Positions 1 to 9,334 are shown, counted from the first letter of the stretch. The stretch: 64,000 nucleotides of DNA from Paracoccus methylarcula (GCF_003007735.2 NZ_PXNQ02000001.1:558001-622000); one strand, 5' to 3'. A program made the numbers and translations. Notes: generated by a model not told the origin, from the letters alone.

Positions 1-24
1 ACCCGTACGGATAAAGGAGGTTGA

Positions 25-1113
25 ATGAAGTATCTTGTCACATGCCTGGTACTTGGTTCGGGGCTGGGGATGCCTGCACAGGCGCAAACCGCCGATGAAG
101 CCAAGGCGTTCATCGATAGATACACGTCACCGGTCAGCGAATGGACCGGCCCGACCGAGGGTCCCGAAGCGGTCGGCGGCAAGACCATCGTCATGCTGGC
201 GGCGGATATGACCAATGGCGGGGTCCTGGGCGCGGCAAATGGTGTCGAAGAGGCCGCCGGGGCCATCGGGTGGGAGGTGACCACCATCGAGGGCGGCGGC
301 ACCGTCTCGGGGCGCAGTTCATCATTCGGGCAGGCGCTCGCGCTGAAACCGGACGGGGTGATCATTCTCGGTTACAATCCGGCCGAGCAGCAGACCGGCA
401 TGGAGCGGTTGCGCGACGCCGGTATTCCGATGGTGACATGGCATTCGCTCTCGGAGAACGGTCCCGGTGATGAGCACGGCATTTTCGCCAATATCACCAC
501 CGATGCGCGGGATGTCGCGCGCGCTGCGGCCTATTGGGCCCATATCGACGCGGGGGAAGAGCCAGCCGTGGTGATCTTCACCGACTCGACCTATCAGATC
601 GCCATCGACAAGGCCGATTGGATGAAGGAGACGATCGAGGAACTGGGCGGCGAGGTGCTGGAATATGTGGATACGCCGCTGGACGAGACCTCGACCCGCA
701 TGCCGCAACTGACCACGACGCTGCTTCAGCGTCACGGTGCACGCTGGACCCATTCACTTGCCATCAACGATCTTTACTTCGATTTCATGGGGCCTTCGCT
801 GGAAGCGGCCGGAATCGCCGGGGATGCAGCGCCCAGGAATGTGGCGGCCGGGGACGGCTCCGAGGCGGCATATCAGCGCATCCGCAACGCACGGTTCCAG
901 GCCGTGACCGTGGCCGAGCCGCTGAACCTTCAGGGCTGGCAACTCGTGGACGAGATGAACCGCGCCCTGGCGGGCGAGGAATGGTCGGGCTACACCTCTC
1001 CGCTGCATATCGTCACGACCGGGAACCTGGACCGCGATGGCGGACCCGAGAATCGTTTCGATCCGGAGAATGGTTATCGCGAAGCCTATCGAAAGATCTG
1101 GCGCGGGAACTGA
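25..1113 (+). CDS. Sugar ABC transporter periplasmic binding protein (RbsB-like)
   Basis: A 362-residue protein that should capture a sugar or related solute in the periplasm for an ABC importer. The first 20 residues look like a Sec signal peptide (hydrophobic core, cleavage near AQA|QTAD). The rest fits the periplasmic-binding-protein fold of the ribose/galactose type (Peripla_BP_4): a TIVMLAADMTNGG first strand, a block around FGQALALKPDGVIILG, and a hinge region near AINDLYFDF. The start is set by a strong AAAGGAGG ribosome site 5-12 bases upstream. Permease and ATPase genes are not seen downstream, so they may lie upstream, outside the window. It is convergent with a GntR/FCD regulator, which may control it. 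The ligand cannot be told from sequence alone. Confidence 0.85.
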   Translation: MKYLVTCLVLGSGLGMPAQAQTADEAKAFIDRYTSPVSEWTGPTEGPEAVGGKTIVMLAADMTNGGVLGAANGVEEAAGAIGWEVTTIEGGGTVSGRSSSFGQALALKPDGVIILGYNPAEQQTGMERLRDAGIPMVTWHSLSENGPGDEHGIFANITTDARDVARAAAYWAHIDAGEEPAVVIFTDSTYQIAIDKADWMKETIEELGGEVLEYVDTPLDETSTRMPQLTTTLLQRHGARWTHSLAINDLYFDFMGPSLEAAGIAGDAAPRNVAAGDGSEAAYQRIRNARFQAVTVAEPLNLQGWQLVDEMNRALAGEEWSGYTSPLHIVTTGNLDRDGGPENRFDPENGYREAYRKIWRGN

Positions 1114-1145
1114 ACCGCCGCCGCTGCCCGGCCCCGGGCGCGGCG

Positions 1146-1835
1146 TCAGTTCTCGGATTTCGACTCTTCTTCTATGGCGCGGAGATTGCGGATCGTCGAC
1201 GCGTGGTGATCGGTCATGGCGAGCCGCGCCTCTTCCCCGTCCCGTGCGCGCAGGGCCCTGGTGATCCGGTCATGTTCCTCGATCGCGATTTCCCGCCGGC
1301 CCTGTTTGCGCGACGAGCGGAAGCGGGCCTGGTACAATTGGTCGTCGATGAATTTATGCGCCTGCACCAGCGCCGGATTATGGCTGGCGGCGACGATGGC
1401 GCGGTGAAAGGCGATATTGGCATCGAAATATTTGAAATCGCTGGAATCGGCGACGGCCTCGGCCATCTTCAGATGGCTTTGTTCGATAGCGTTCAATTCG
1501 GCATCGCTGGCATTCTGCGCGGCCAGTTCGCTTCCCAGCCCTTCCAGAACACGCAACACCTGTACGAGATTGACGACCGCCTCCAGATCCGGGTTGGCGA
1601 TCGACAGCCGCCCGGTATCGCTGACGACGATCAGGCCCTCGCCAATCAATGTCCGGATCGCCTCGCGCGCAGGGGTGCGCGAGATGCCGAGCTGCTCGGA
1701 GATCTCGCGCTCGGTAACCGGGCTGCCCGGCGGCAGGGCGTTGCGCAGGATCAGCTTGCGCAGCGAGGTGGCCGCGCGTTCCGAAAGCGATGATCTCGTG
1801 AGGCGGGCAGAACGAGGTATGTTTTTCGTGTTCAT
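1146..1835 (-). CDS. GntR family transcriptional regulator, FCD (FadR) subfamily
   Basis: A 229-residue DNA-binding regulator. An N-terminal winged helix (about residues 15-80, with EREISEQLGISRTPAREAI as the recognition region) is followed by an all-helical FCD ligand domain (about 90-215). The FCD domain keeps candidate metal or ligand residues in FHRAIVAASHNP, EEHDRI and TDHH. I chose the internal ATG (MNTKNIPRS) over a longer frame because the upstream residues look non-coding. Such proteins typically repress a nearby catabolic or transport operon until a small organic acid binds. The neighbouring binding-protein locus is the natural candidate target. Just upstream, around 1895-1915, a CAATTG-centred imperfect palindrome could be its own operator. 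Confidence 0.88.
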   Translation of the reverse strand: MNTKNIPRSARLTRSSLSERAATSLRKLILRNALPPGSPVTEREISEQLGISRTPAREAIRTLIGEGLIVVSDTGRLSIANPDLEAVVNLVQVLRVLEGLGSELAAQNASDAELNAIEQSHLKMAEAVADSSDFKYFDANIAFHRAIVAASHNPALVQAHKFIDDQLYQARFRSSRKQGRREIAIEEHDRITRALRARDGEEARLAMTDHHASTIRNLRAIEEESKSEN

Positions 1836-2035
1836 GCGTACTGGTTTCCAAACTATCCCTGAACCATAGCAGCCCAAGGTAATGCCGGAAACCGTTAGAC
1901 TCAATTGTTTAGATGATTCAGCGTGACTTTGCGGATGATCGGGTCTTGCATGGCCGCTTGTCCATCATCTCATGATATCCGATGGGTCTTTGGGGAATAT
2001 CACTTGCCCGGCGCGGACTGATGGATTAATTCTGG

Positions 2036-2210
2036 CCTGCCTCGGTTCCGGGAAAACCACCCGGTGAAAAGGGAACGCGGTGTGAATCCGTGACTGCCCC
2101 CGCAACTGTGAGCGGCGAGCGAGGCCGGAGAATGCCACTGTCTTGCCTGATGCGCGGATGGGAAGGCCCGGCCAAGCCAGGACCCGCAAAGTCAGGAGAC
2201 CTGCCGAAGC
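2036..2210 (+). promoter_or_regulatory. Cobalamin (B12) riboswitch
   Basis: The leader of btuB carries the conserved parts of an adenosylcobalamin riboswitch in order: the GGGAACGCGGTGTGAATCC block (about 2070-2089), a CCCCGCAACTGTGAGCGG segment, GCCACTG at 2134-2140, GGAAGGCCCGGCCAAGCCAGGACC near 2161, and the B12 box AGTCAGGAGACCTGCC at 2190-2205. Cobalamin binding should lower expression of the B12 uptake operon downstream. The 1836-2035 stretch before it holds only the promoter side of the divergent GntR gene. Confidence 0.96.
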
Positions 2211-2288
2211 GATCACCCTGAGTGCATGCGAGGGGCATGCGCGAAACGGTTCTTCCGTCGTGGTGGCATTCACCGTCCGCAAGGAAGG

Positions 2289-2335
2289 TCCTTCCGGACA
2301 GACCGAATCCCGCACCCCACGGGTGCCCGGAAGGA
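2289..2335 (+). promoter_or_regulatory. Predicted SD-sequestering hairpin of the btuB leader
   Basis: TCCTTCCGG at 2289-2297 is a perfect 9-base complement of CCGGAAGGA at 2327-2335, which contains the btuB ribosome site. An inner stem GCACCC-CAC-GGGTGC (2312-2326) abuts it, giving a stable extended hairpin. An alternative pairing, GGAAGG (2283-2288) with the anti-SD CCTTCC, could free the ribosome site. This suggests translational rather than terminator-based control by the riboswitch. The switching mechanism is inferred. Confidence 0.6.
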
Positions 2336-2344
2336 ATATATCCG

Positions 2345-4147
2345 ATGCGACAACTCGCCATCCTCGCCGCAACCGCCACGGCCTTGCCAGCCGTGGCGCA
2401 GGAGATCATCGTCCTGCCTGAAATCACCCTGACGGCCAACCGCGAGGAAACCGAACTCAGCCGGTCGGGAAGTTCGGTTTCAATATTGACCGATGAAGGG
2501 ATGAAAGCCCGTGCGGCTCAGCCCATTGCGCAGAGCCTAAGTCGTCTACCGGGAATATCCTTTCATCAAAAGGGGCCGCTTGGAACCACCGGCTCATTGC
2601 AGTTGCGGGGTGCGCCCGCGCAATATCTGCCTGTCGTCATGGACGGGATAGACATTTCCGATCCGGCAGCGGGACAGCCATATTTCGATATCGGCGGGAT
2701 GACTGGCGCGGGCATTGGACGGGTAGAGCTTTTGCGTGGTGCGCAATCGGCTCTTTATGGTTCGCGTGCGATTGCAGGAGTTCTCAGCCTGCAATCGCTG
2801 CGTCCGACCGAAGTTGGGGTTCAGCATCGATTTGCTATCGAGGCGGGCAGCTACAACACGGTTCTGGCCAATTATGGGGTGACGTTCAGACAGGATGGCA
2901 CCGATCTGGCTTTCTCTGCCAGCCGTATCCACAGCGACGGATTTTCTGCCGCAGACGAGAATGACGGCAATTTCGAGAAAGACGGTTTCGATGCCACAAG
3001 GCTAAGCTTTTATACCGCGCATGAGATGCAGAACGGCGCAACCGTGGGCATCAATGGTTTCTGGGAAAGAAGCGAGGGCGAATTCGACGATTTTGTCGGG
3101 GATGTTCAAGGCACCCCCGGCGATGATTACAACGAACGCGAGTCTTACGGTTTGCGGAGTTTTGTGACCTTCTCGACTGGTGCGGTGGATCATGAATTGG
3201 CGTTGACCCGCTATCATATGGACAGGACGAATTGGTCCAATGGCTGGGGGGAGTCTTTCATCGGCACTCGCACGAAATTGTCATGGCAGGGGGCCGCGAA
3301 TCTGGGTGAGTCAGATGCGCGCGTGATTTTCGGAGCCGATACCGAGAAGGAGAAAGCGAAGGGTAACGGTAATACCCGGCTGTCGGGCGTATTTGCCGAA
3401 ATCACCGCGTCACTTGGTGATCGCGTTGATGTCAGCGCATCAATGCGTCGCGATGATCATTCCCGCTTTGGAGGTTTCACGTCAGGCCGCGTCGCTGCCG
3501 TTTACCGTGTAGCTGATGACTTGTTGTTTCGTGCGGCCATTGGGAATGGTTTTCGCGCACCATCGCTCTATGAATTGTTTGGCCCCTTTGGTGATACCGG
3601 CCTGGAACGCGAACAAAGCCGAACCGCAGAGATCGGCGTCGAGAAACGTTGGGAGAATGACAACTATCTGAGGGTAACGGCATTCTGGATGGAGGCGGAT
3701 CACCTGATAGGCTGGGATGATCGGGATACGCCGAGTTGGGACGATGACGGCTACGCGCAAGTCCAAGGAAAGGCCCGCCGCAAGGGGGTGGAGCTTGACG
3801 GTCGTTATGCGTTCGGCGTGGACCACGCGTTGACGGCCGCTTATACCTATACCGATAATGACATTTCTTCGGAATGGGCCGAGGTTCCGGTCCATAACCT
3901 GAGTCTCGGGCTCGAGACGAGCTTCACGACAGGCACCACGGCAGCTATCCTATTGCAACATGTCGCCGACCGGCCAGGGGACAAGGATGATTTCACCACG
4001 GTTGATTTATTGTTGAGCCATCCTCTGCAGGACAGGGCCGAGGCCTATCTGCGCGTGGAAAACATCTTCAATGAGCAATACCAGATTGATGAGGGCTACG
4101 GCACCCCGGACCGGTCCGTCTATGCGGGGATCCGTGCGTCCTTCTAG
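2345..4147 (+). CDS. btuB: TonB-dependent outer membrane cobalamin receptor
   Basis: A 600-residue outer membrane beta-barrel receptor for cobalamin uptake energised by TonB. It has a short signal peptide (MRQLAILAATATALPAVAQ), a TonB-box-like segment (EIIVLPEITLTA), a plug domain (about residues 30-150, with RLPGISFHQKGP and RVELLRGAQSALYGS) and a barrel ending in the usual C-terminal Phe (GIRASF). The start follows GGAAGGA at 2329-2335; the longer frame runs through the riboswitch and is rejected. The riboswitch upstream and btuFCD downstream make cobalamin the likely ligand. The btuF start lies inside its 3' end, implying translational coupling. Local base composition is slightly less GC-rich than its neighbours in the barrel, common for such receptors. 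Confidence 0.93.
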   Translation: MRQLAILAATATALPAVAQEIIVLPEITLTANREETELSRSGSSVSILTDEGMKARAAQPIAQSLSRLPGISFHQKGPLGTTGSLQLRGAPAQYLPVVMDGIDISDPAAGQPYFDIGGMTGAGIGRVELLRGAQSALYGSRAIAGVLSLQSLRPTEVGVQHRFAIEAGSYNTVLANYGVTFRQDGTDLAFSASRIHSDGFSAADENDGNFEKDGFDATRLSFYTAHEMQNGATVGINGFWERSEGEFDDFVGDVQGTPGDDYNERESYGLRSFVTFSTGAVDHELALTRYHMDRTNWSNGWGESFIGTRTKLSWQGAANLGESDARVIFGADTEKEKAKGNGNTRLSGVFAEITASLGDRVDVSASMRRDDHSRFGGFTSGRVAAVYRVADDLLFRAAIGNGFRAPSLYELFGPFGDTGLEREQSRTAEIGVEKRWENDNYLRVTAFWMEADHLIGWDDRDTPSWDDDGYAQVQGKARRKGVELDGRYAFGVDHALTAAYTYTDNDISSEWAEVPVHNLSLGLETSFTTGTTAAILLQHVADRPGDKDDFTTVDLLLSHPLQDRAEAYLRVENIFNEQYQIDEGYGTPDRSVYAGIRASF

Positions 4148-4934
4148 GCATATTTTGGGCTGGCTGGCTGCGCTGTCGCTCGCCGTCGCCACCCCGCTTG
4201 CCGCCGCTCCGCAAAGGGTGGTGTCGATGAATCTCTGCGCCGATCAGCTTGCCATGCTGCTGGCGGGCGATGGTCAGTTGATCTCGGTCAGCGATCTGGC
4301 GCAGGATCCGCGCATCTCCGCCATGGCCGAAACCGCCGCCGGTTACCCGGTCAATCACGGGCGGGCAGAAGAGATCTATCTGCTGCGGCCCGATCTGGTC
4401 ATCGCCGGGCAGTTCACCTCGGGACCGGCGGTGCAGATGCTGCGGCGGTTGGGCATCCGGGTCGAGATCCTGCCCCCCGCCGAAAGCATCGCGGCAATTC
4501 GGCAAGAGATCACCCGCATGGGGGGCCTGCTGGGGCGCGAAGAGGCGGCGGCTGACCTGATCGCCGAGTTCGATCGCGGATTGGCAAGCCTCGGCCGCGA
4601 TCGCCGCCGGGGACGTGCGGCGCTTTATTATGCGAATGGCATGACCTCGGGGCGCAATACCCTGGCCGGAACGATCCTGGATGCGGCGGGCTACGAGAAT
4701 ATCGCCGGAGATTACGGCATCGCCATGACAGCCGGACTGCCGCTGGAACTGGTGGTCATGGCGCAGCCCGACCGGCTGATCACCGGCGCGAAATGGCCCG
4801 GGCAATCGCGCTCCGAGGCGATACTCGACCATCCGGCGCTGAAGAAGCTTACCCCCGAGACCGCCGAGGTTGCCGACCGCGATTGGGTCTGCGGCACGCC
4901 CTTCATCCTGCGGGCGATCGAGGCGCTGCAATGA
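4122..4934 (+). CDS. btuF: Cobalamin ABC transporter periplasmic binding protein
   Basis: A 270-residue class III (BtuF/FhuD-like) binding protein delivering B12 from BtuB to the inner membrane importer. An N-terminal signal peptide is visible (LGWLAALSLAVATPLAAA), followed by the typical RVVSMNLCADQLAMLLAGD opening, a middle segment RPDLVIAGQFTSG and a C-terminal lobe ending CGTPFILRAIEAL. I chose the ATG at 4122, which places the signal peptide correctly. The gene overlaps the 3' end of btuB by 26 bases and shares an ATGA with btuC. It belongs to the riboswitch-controlled operon. A siderophore ligand is possible from the family alone, but the riboswitch argues for cobalamin. Confidence 0.88.
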   Translation: MRGSVRPSRHILGWLAALSLAVATPLAAAPQRVVSMNLCADQLAMLLAGDGQLISVSDLAQDPRISAMAETAAGYPVNHGRAEEIYLLRPDLVIAGQFTSGPAVQMLRRLGIRVEILPPAESIAAIRQEITRMGGLLGREEAAADLIAEFDRGLASLGRDRRRGRAALYYANGMTSGRNTLAGTILDAAGYENIAGDYGIAMTAGLPLELVVMAQPDRLITGAKWPGQSRSEAILDHPALKKLTPETAEVADRDWVCGTPFILRAIEALQ

Positions 4935-5917
4935 GGGCGCTTTTCGCCATGCTGACGATGCTGGTGGCGGTGCTGTTCGCGATGTCCCTCCTGACCGGCC
5001 CGGCAGGGTTCGGCCTGTTCGATGGTCTGCGGGCGCTGGTCCTCGGCGGCGAGGGGCCGATGCCCATCGTCATGCGTGAAATTCGCCTGCCGCGCGCGCT
5101 TCTGGGGCTGGCCGTTGGTGCCGGGCTGGGGCTGACCGGAGCGGCGATGCAGGGATATCTGCGCAATCCGCTGGCCGAGCCGGGGCTGATCGGCGTCTCC
5201 TGCATGGCTGCCCTTGGGGCGGTCCTTGCGATCCAGACCGGGCTGTCGCTGGGCTCTGCCCTGGCGTTGCCATTCTCGGCGCTGATCGGGGCGGCCATGG
5301 GGGCGGCGCTGCTGGTCGCGCTGGCGGGGCCGCGCGGAGGCTCGGTCACGCTGATCCTCGCGGGGATCGCGATTTCCGCACTGGCCAATGCCGGGACCGC
5401 GCTGGTTCTCAACCTGTCGCCGAATCCCTATGCCGCGAATGAGATTGTCTTCTGGTTGATGGGATCGCTTGCCGACCGCTCGATGCTGCATGTCGGGCTC
5501 GCCCTGCCGCCGATGGCATTGGGGGCGATGCTGATCCAGGGCACCTGCCGCGATCTGGATGCGCTGACATTGGGAGAGAGCGCGGCGGCGGCAATGGGCG
5601 TCTCGCCCGCCACCCTGCGCTGGCGGCTGGTCGTGGGGGTGGCGCTGATCGTCGGACCGGCGACCGCGGTGGCCGGAGTCATCGGGTTCGTCGGATTGGT
5701 GGTGCCGCATATCCTGCGGCCCTGGGTGGGTGCGCGGCCCTCGGCGTTGGTGCCGGCTTCGGCCCTGGGGGGCGCGGCGCTGGTGTTGGCGGCCGATATC
5801 GCGGTGCGGCTGATCCTGCCCGGGCGCGATCTCAAGCTGGGCGTGCTGACCGCGATCGTCGGGGCGCCGCTATTCCTGCACCTGATCTGGAAGACGCGCA
5901 GCGGGGGGCGGATGTGA
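4931..5917 (+). CDS. btuC: Cobalamin ABC transporter permease
   Basis: A 328-residue FecCD/BtuC-family inner membrane permease, expected to have about ten transmembrane helices and to function as a dimer with BtuD. The hallmark GLTGAAMQGYLRNPLAEP motif near residue 75, the FWLMGSL segment and the C-terminal GFVGLVVPHILRPWVG coupling region are all present. The start ATG overlaps the btuF stop (ATGA), so translation is coupled. Its own stop overlaps the start of the ATPase gene. It is the third gene of the B12-riboswitch operon. Length and motifs are normal for the family. Confidence 0.93.
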   Translation: MRALFAMLTMLVAVLFAMSLLTGPAGFGLFDGLRALVLGGEGPMPIVMREIRLPRALLGLAVGAGLGLTGAAMQGYLRNPLAEPGLIGVSCMAALGAVLAIQTGLSLGSALALPFSALIGAAMGAALLVALAGPRGGSVTLILAGIAISALANAGTALVLNLSPNPYAANEIVFWLMGSLADRSMLHVGLALPPMALGAMLIQGTCRDLDALTLGESAAAAMGVSPATLRWRLVVGVALIVGPATAVAGVIGFVGLVVPHILRPWVGARPSALVPASALGGAALVLAADIAVRLILPGRDLKLGVLTAIVGAPLFLHLIWKTRSGGRM

Positions 5918-6654
5918 TGCTGCTGGAACTGCGCAACCTGTCCGTCACGCGCCGTGGGCGCCCGGTTCTCGACAAGCTGGATCTGTCTGTCGCCAAGGGG
6001 GAACTGGTCGGGCTGATCGGCCCCAACGGCGCGGGAAAATCGACCTTGATGGAGGCGGCGCTTGGGCTGATCCCCTTCGAGGGAATGTCCAGCCTCGCCG
6101 CGATGACGCCGAATGACCGCGCCCGCCAGGCCGCTTATCTGCCGCAATCGCGCGAGATCGCCTGGCCGGTCAGCGTCGAGGACCTGATCGCCCTGGGGCG
6201 CATCCCCTGGCCCGGCGGTGGGCGCGGCACCGGGGATCGCCAGGCCATCGAGGCCGCCATCGCCCGCATGGGGCTAGAGCCCTTCCGCCACCGCACCGCC
6301 CTGCGCCTGTCGGGCGGAGAGCAGGCCCGCGCCCTGATCGCCCGGGCTTTGGCGCAGGAAACCCCGCTCCTGATCGCAGATGAACCCGTCGCGGGGCTGG
6401 ATCCGGCGCAGCAACTGGCCTGTCTGCGGCTGTTCCGGGAACTGGCCGGCGAAGGTCACGGGCTTCTTGTCTCGATCCACGATCTTGGGCTGGCGGCGCG
6501 GTTCTGCAGCCGGTTGGTGCTGCTGGCCGAGGGGCGGGTGCTGGCCGATGGCAATCCCGATGAGGTGCTGCGCGACAAGGCGATCCATCGCGCCTTCGGT
6601 ATCACCATCCGCCGTATCGATACGCCAGACGGTCCCGCCATCCTGTCGGTGTGA
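5917..6654 (+). CDS. btuD: Cobalamin ABC transporter ATP-binding protein
   Basis: A 245-residue ABC ATPase powering BtuC. It has a Walker A (GPNGAGKST, about residues 35-43), Q-loop (YLPQSREI), ABC signature (LSGGEQARALIARAL), Walker B (LLIADEPVAGLD) and switch His (LLVSIHDLGLA). Translation could begin at GTG 5914 or ATG 5917. I chose ATG, which gives the common TGATG overlap with btuC. It is the last gene of the operon. The downstream convergent mmsA gene is separated by a bidirectional hairpin terminator and one copy of a dispersed repeat. Confidence 0.93.
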   Translation: MLLELRNLSVTRRGRPVLDKLDLSVAKGELVGLIGPNGAGKSTLMEAALGLIPFEGMSSLAAMTPNDRARQAAYLPQSREIAWPVSVEDLIALGRIPWPGGGRGTGDRQAIEAAIARMGLEPFRHRTALRLSGGEQARALIARALAQETPLLIADEPVAGLDPAQQLACLRLFRELAGEGHGLLVSIHDLGLAARFCSRLVLLAEGRVLADGNPDEVLRDKAIHRAFGITIRRIDTPDGPAILSV

Positions 6655-6656
6655 TT

Positions 6657-6720
6657 GCGTCCCGCGACGGTGGGGGGCCAGCCCCCCATGCCCCCCGAGG
6701 TATTTGCCCAAAGAAGAAGG
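6657..6720 (+). repeat. Dispersed intergenic repeat, copy 1 (divergent)
   Basis: GCGTCCCGCGACGG, then a G/C hairpin (GGGGGG-CCA-GCCCCCC type), then GAGGTATTTGCCCAAAGAAGAAGG. It matches the layout of four other copies in the window (21830, 49048, 56540, 60196), although its core is the most diverged. It sits at the 3' ends of convergent btuD and mmsA. Function unknown. Confidence 0.6.
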
Positions 6721-6784
6721 GATATGCCCGTTTGCCCGAGGGCAAGATGCTTTGCATTCATGGTGACATGGGAAACGTGACGGA

Positions 6785-6812
6785 AAAAGGCCCGCGATTG
6801 CGGGCCTTTCCA
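6785..6812. terminator. Bidirectional Rho-independent terminator between btuD and mmsA
   Basis: AAGGCCCGC-GATT-GCGGGCCTT forms a strong stem with A-rich flank on the left (AAAAA) and T residues on the right, so it can terminate both the leftward mmsA and the rightward btu transcript. The leftward T-run is the better one. Confidence 0.8.
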
Positions 6813-6831
6813 TGACGCGGGCTGGCTGGGC

Positions 6832-8330
6832 TCAGTCCATGGCCTTGAAGTTGAACTCGCCGCCTTCCTTGATCCCCGAGGGCCAGCGGGCCGTGACCGT
6901 CTTGGTGCGGGTATAGAAGCGGAAGGCGTCGGGGCCATGCTGGTTCAGGTCGCCGAAGCCGGATTTCTTCCAGCCGCCAAAGGTGTGATAGCCAGCGGCA
7001 CCGGGATGGGCACGTTGATGCCGACCATGCCGATATTGATCCGGTTGGCGAAGTCGCGGGCGGCATCGCCGTCGCGGGTGAAGATCGCCGTGCCATTGCC
7101 ATATTCGTGGTTCATCGCAAGGCCGATCGCCTCTTCATAGCTGCCCGCGCGGACGGTGGAGAGGACCGGGCCGAAGATCTCGGTCCTGTAGATGTCCATC
7201 TCGGGGGTCACGCGGTCGAAGAGATGCGGGCCGACGAAGAAACCGTCCTCGTAGCCCTGCAGGCTGAAGTCGCGGCCATCGACGACCAGTTCTGCGCCCT
7301 GGTCGATGCCGGATTGGACGAGGCGATGGATGTTCTCCTTTGCCGCACGGGTCACGACCGGGCCGTAATCGACATCGTCGCCAGCCGTCCAGGGGCCGAC
7401 CTTCAGTTTCTCGATACGCGGCACCAGTTTCTCGATCAGCGCGTCGGCGGTCTTTTCGCCCACCGGCACCGCGACCGAGATCGCCATGCAGCGTTCCCCC
7501 GCCGCGCCATAGCCCGCGCCCACCAGCGCATCGGCGGCCTGGTCCAGATCGGCGTCGGGCATGATGATCATGTGGTTCTTGGCGCCGCCGAAACATTGCG
7601 CCCGCTTGCCGGTCGCCGCCGCGCGCTCATAGATATATTGCGCGATGGGGGTCGAGCCGACGAAGCCGACCGCCTGGATCACCGGGTTGTCGAGGATCGC
7701 ATCGACGCTTTCCTTGTCGCCATTGACGACCTGCAGCACGCCATCGGGCAGCCCCGCCTCTTGCAGCAGCTGCGCCAGCATCAGCGGCACCGAAGGATCG
7801 CGCTCGGAGGGCTTCAGGATCATCGCGTTGCCGGCAGCCAGCGCCGGACCCATTTTCCACAGCGGGATCATGGCAGGGAAGTTGAACGGCGTGATGCCCG
7901 CCACGACTCCCAGGGGCTGGCGCATCGAATACATGTCGATGCCGGTCCCGGCGCTATCGGTATAATCGCCTTTCAGCAGATGCGGCGCGCCGATGCAGAA
8001 CTCGATCACTTCCAGCCCGCGCTGCACATCGCCCTTGGCGTCGGGAAAGGTCTTGCCATGCTCGGATGACAGCGCCTCGGCCAGCTTGTCCATGTCGCGG
8101 TTCAGCAGGTCGACGAATTTCATCATCACCCGGGCGCGGCGTTGCGGGTTGGTGCCGCCCCATTTCACCTGCGCTCTGGCGGCACTGTCCACTGCGGCAT
8201 CCAGTTCCGCCCTGGTGGCCAGCGACAGCCTGGCCTGCACCTCGCCCGTGGCGGGGTTGAAGACATCGGCAAACCGGCCGGACGTGCCCTTGACCTCTTT
8301 GCCGTCGATCCAGTGGTGAATCTCTTTCAT
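6832..8330 (-). CDS. mmsA: Methylmalonate-semialdehyde dehydrogenase (CoA-acylating), apparent frameshift
   Basis: Converts methylmalonate semialdehyde to propionyl-CoA in valine and myo-inositol breakdown. The frame opens MKEIHHWIDGKEVKG after an AGGAGG ribosome site. It keeps the catalytic cysteine region (GYGAAGERCMAIS) and the NAD site (FVGSTPIAQYIYE). At about position 6991 a base is missing: after NVPIPVPLA the expected YHTFGGWKKSGFGDLNQHG continues only in another frame, to a normal end (FKAMD). Restoring one base gives 499 residues, the usual MmsA size. All catalytic regions are intact, so a sequence error is likelier than decay. It is divergent from a LysR regulator, with TTTGCAAA-type sites in the gap. 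Confidence 0.9.
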
Positions 8331-8406
8331 CGCATCCTCCTGAGCTTGTTGGGACCAGCATAGCCTTGCGGAAATACCCGTGAAAGAGGCAGGGTAACAA
8401 AAGCGT

Positions 8407-8422
8407 TTTGCAAATTCGCAAA
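8407..8422. promoter_or_regulatory. TTTGCAAA-type operator candidate between mmsA and the LysR gene
   Basis: TTTGCAAATTCGCAAA can be read as TTTGCAAA followed directly by TTCGCAAA, or as an inverted repeat with TTTGC/GCAAA arms. TTTGCAAA is the core recognised by ScfR/PccR/RamB-type acyl-CoA regulators, one of which is encoded at 12837-14234. It is 77 bases upstream of mmsA and 10 bases before the LysR start. It could equally be the LysR operator. Confidence 0.5.
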
Positions 8423-8431
8423 GGTGGGGCG

Positions 8432-9334
8432 ATGGATTGGGATGATTTACGCATCTTTCTGGCCGTGGCGCGGATGGAGAGCCTGTCGGGGGCAGGGCGG
8501 AGGCTGGGGCTGGACGCCTCGACCGTGGGCCGCCGGGTTGCCCGGCTCGAGCAGGCCGTGGGCGCGACACTGTTCGCCAAGACCCCGCAGGGATATGTGC
8601 TGACCGCCGAAGGCGGGCGGCTGGTCGCGCCCGCCGAGGCGGCGGAAAAGGCGGCGGTGGCGGCGGGCGAGGCGACAAGGCGCGAGACGGGGATCAGCGG
8701 GCAATTGCGGATCGGGGCGCCGGATGGTTGCGCGAATTACCTGCTGCCGCAGGTGGCGCGGCGGATGTGCGAGGCGCATCCGGGGCTGGAAATCCAGATC
8801 GTCGCGCTGCCCCGCGTGGTCAACCTGTCGAAACGCGAGGCCGATATGGCCATTGCCGTCTCGCCACCGGACACGGGACGGCTGACGGTGCAGCGGTTGA
8901 CCGAATATCACCTGCATCTGGCCGCGCATGAGGATTACCTGCATGCGCATCCGCCGATCTCCGGATTGGCCGATCTGCATGGTCACCGGATGATCGGATA
9001 TATCCCCGACATGATCTTTGACCGCGAGCTGGATTACCTGTCGGAGACCGGGGTCGAGACTGCGGCGATCACTTCGAATTCCGTCTCGGTCCAGATGCAG
9101 GCGATCCGGGCGGCGGCGGGGCTGGGGATCGTGCATGATTTCGCCATCCCCTTCGCGCCCGGTGTCCGGAAGGTGCTGCCCGATCTGATCTCGCTCACCC
9201 GCAGTTTCTGGTTGCTGCGCCATGCCGATGACCGGGCGTCGCGGCGACTGACCCTGCTGGCCGAGGAACTGGCCCAGGGGATCCGGCAGGAGGTCGCACG
9301 GCTGGAGGGGCTGTATCAGACCAAAGGGCCATAA
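8432..9334 (+). CDS. LysR family transcriptional regulator
   Basis: A 300-residue LysR-type regulator with an N-terminal winged helix (about residues 1-62, LSGAGRRLGLDASTVGRRVARLEQAVG) and a periplasmic-binding-like effector domain (about 90-290, opening ISGQLRIGAPDGCANYLLP). The internal ATG (MDWDDLRIF) is the natural LysR start. It is divergent from mmsA with about 100 bases between, the usual arrangement for a LysR activator and its target, so control of valine or propionate catabolism is plausible. The effector is unknown. Confidence 0.88.
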   Translation: MDWDDLRIFLAVARMESLSGAGRRLGLDASTVGRRVARLEQAVGATLFAKTPQGYVLTAEGGRLVAPAEAAEKAAVAAGEATRRETGISGQLRIGAPDGCANYLLPQVARRMCEAHPGLEIQIVALPRVVNLSKREADMAIAVSPPDTGRLTVQRLTEYHLHLAAHEDYLHAHPPISGLADLHGHRMIGYIPDMIFDRELDYLSETGVETAAITSNSVSVQMQAIRAAAGLGIVHDFAIPFAPGVRKVLPDLISLTRSFWLLRHADDRASRRLTLLAEELAQGIRQEVARLEGLYQTKGP

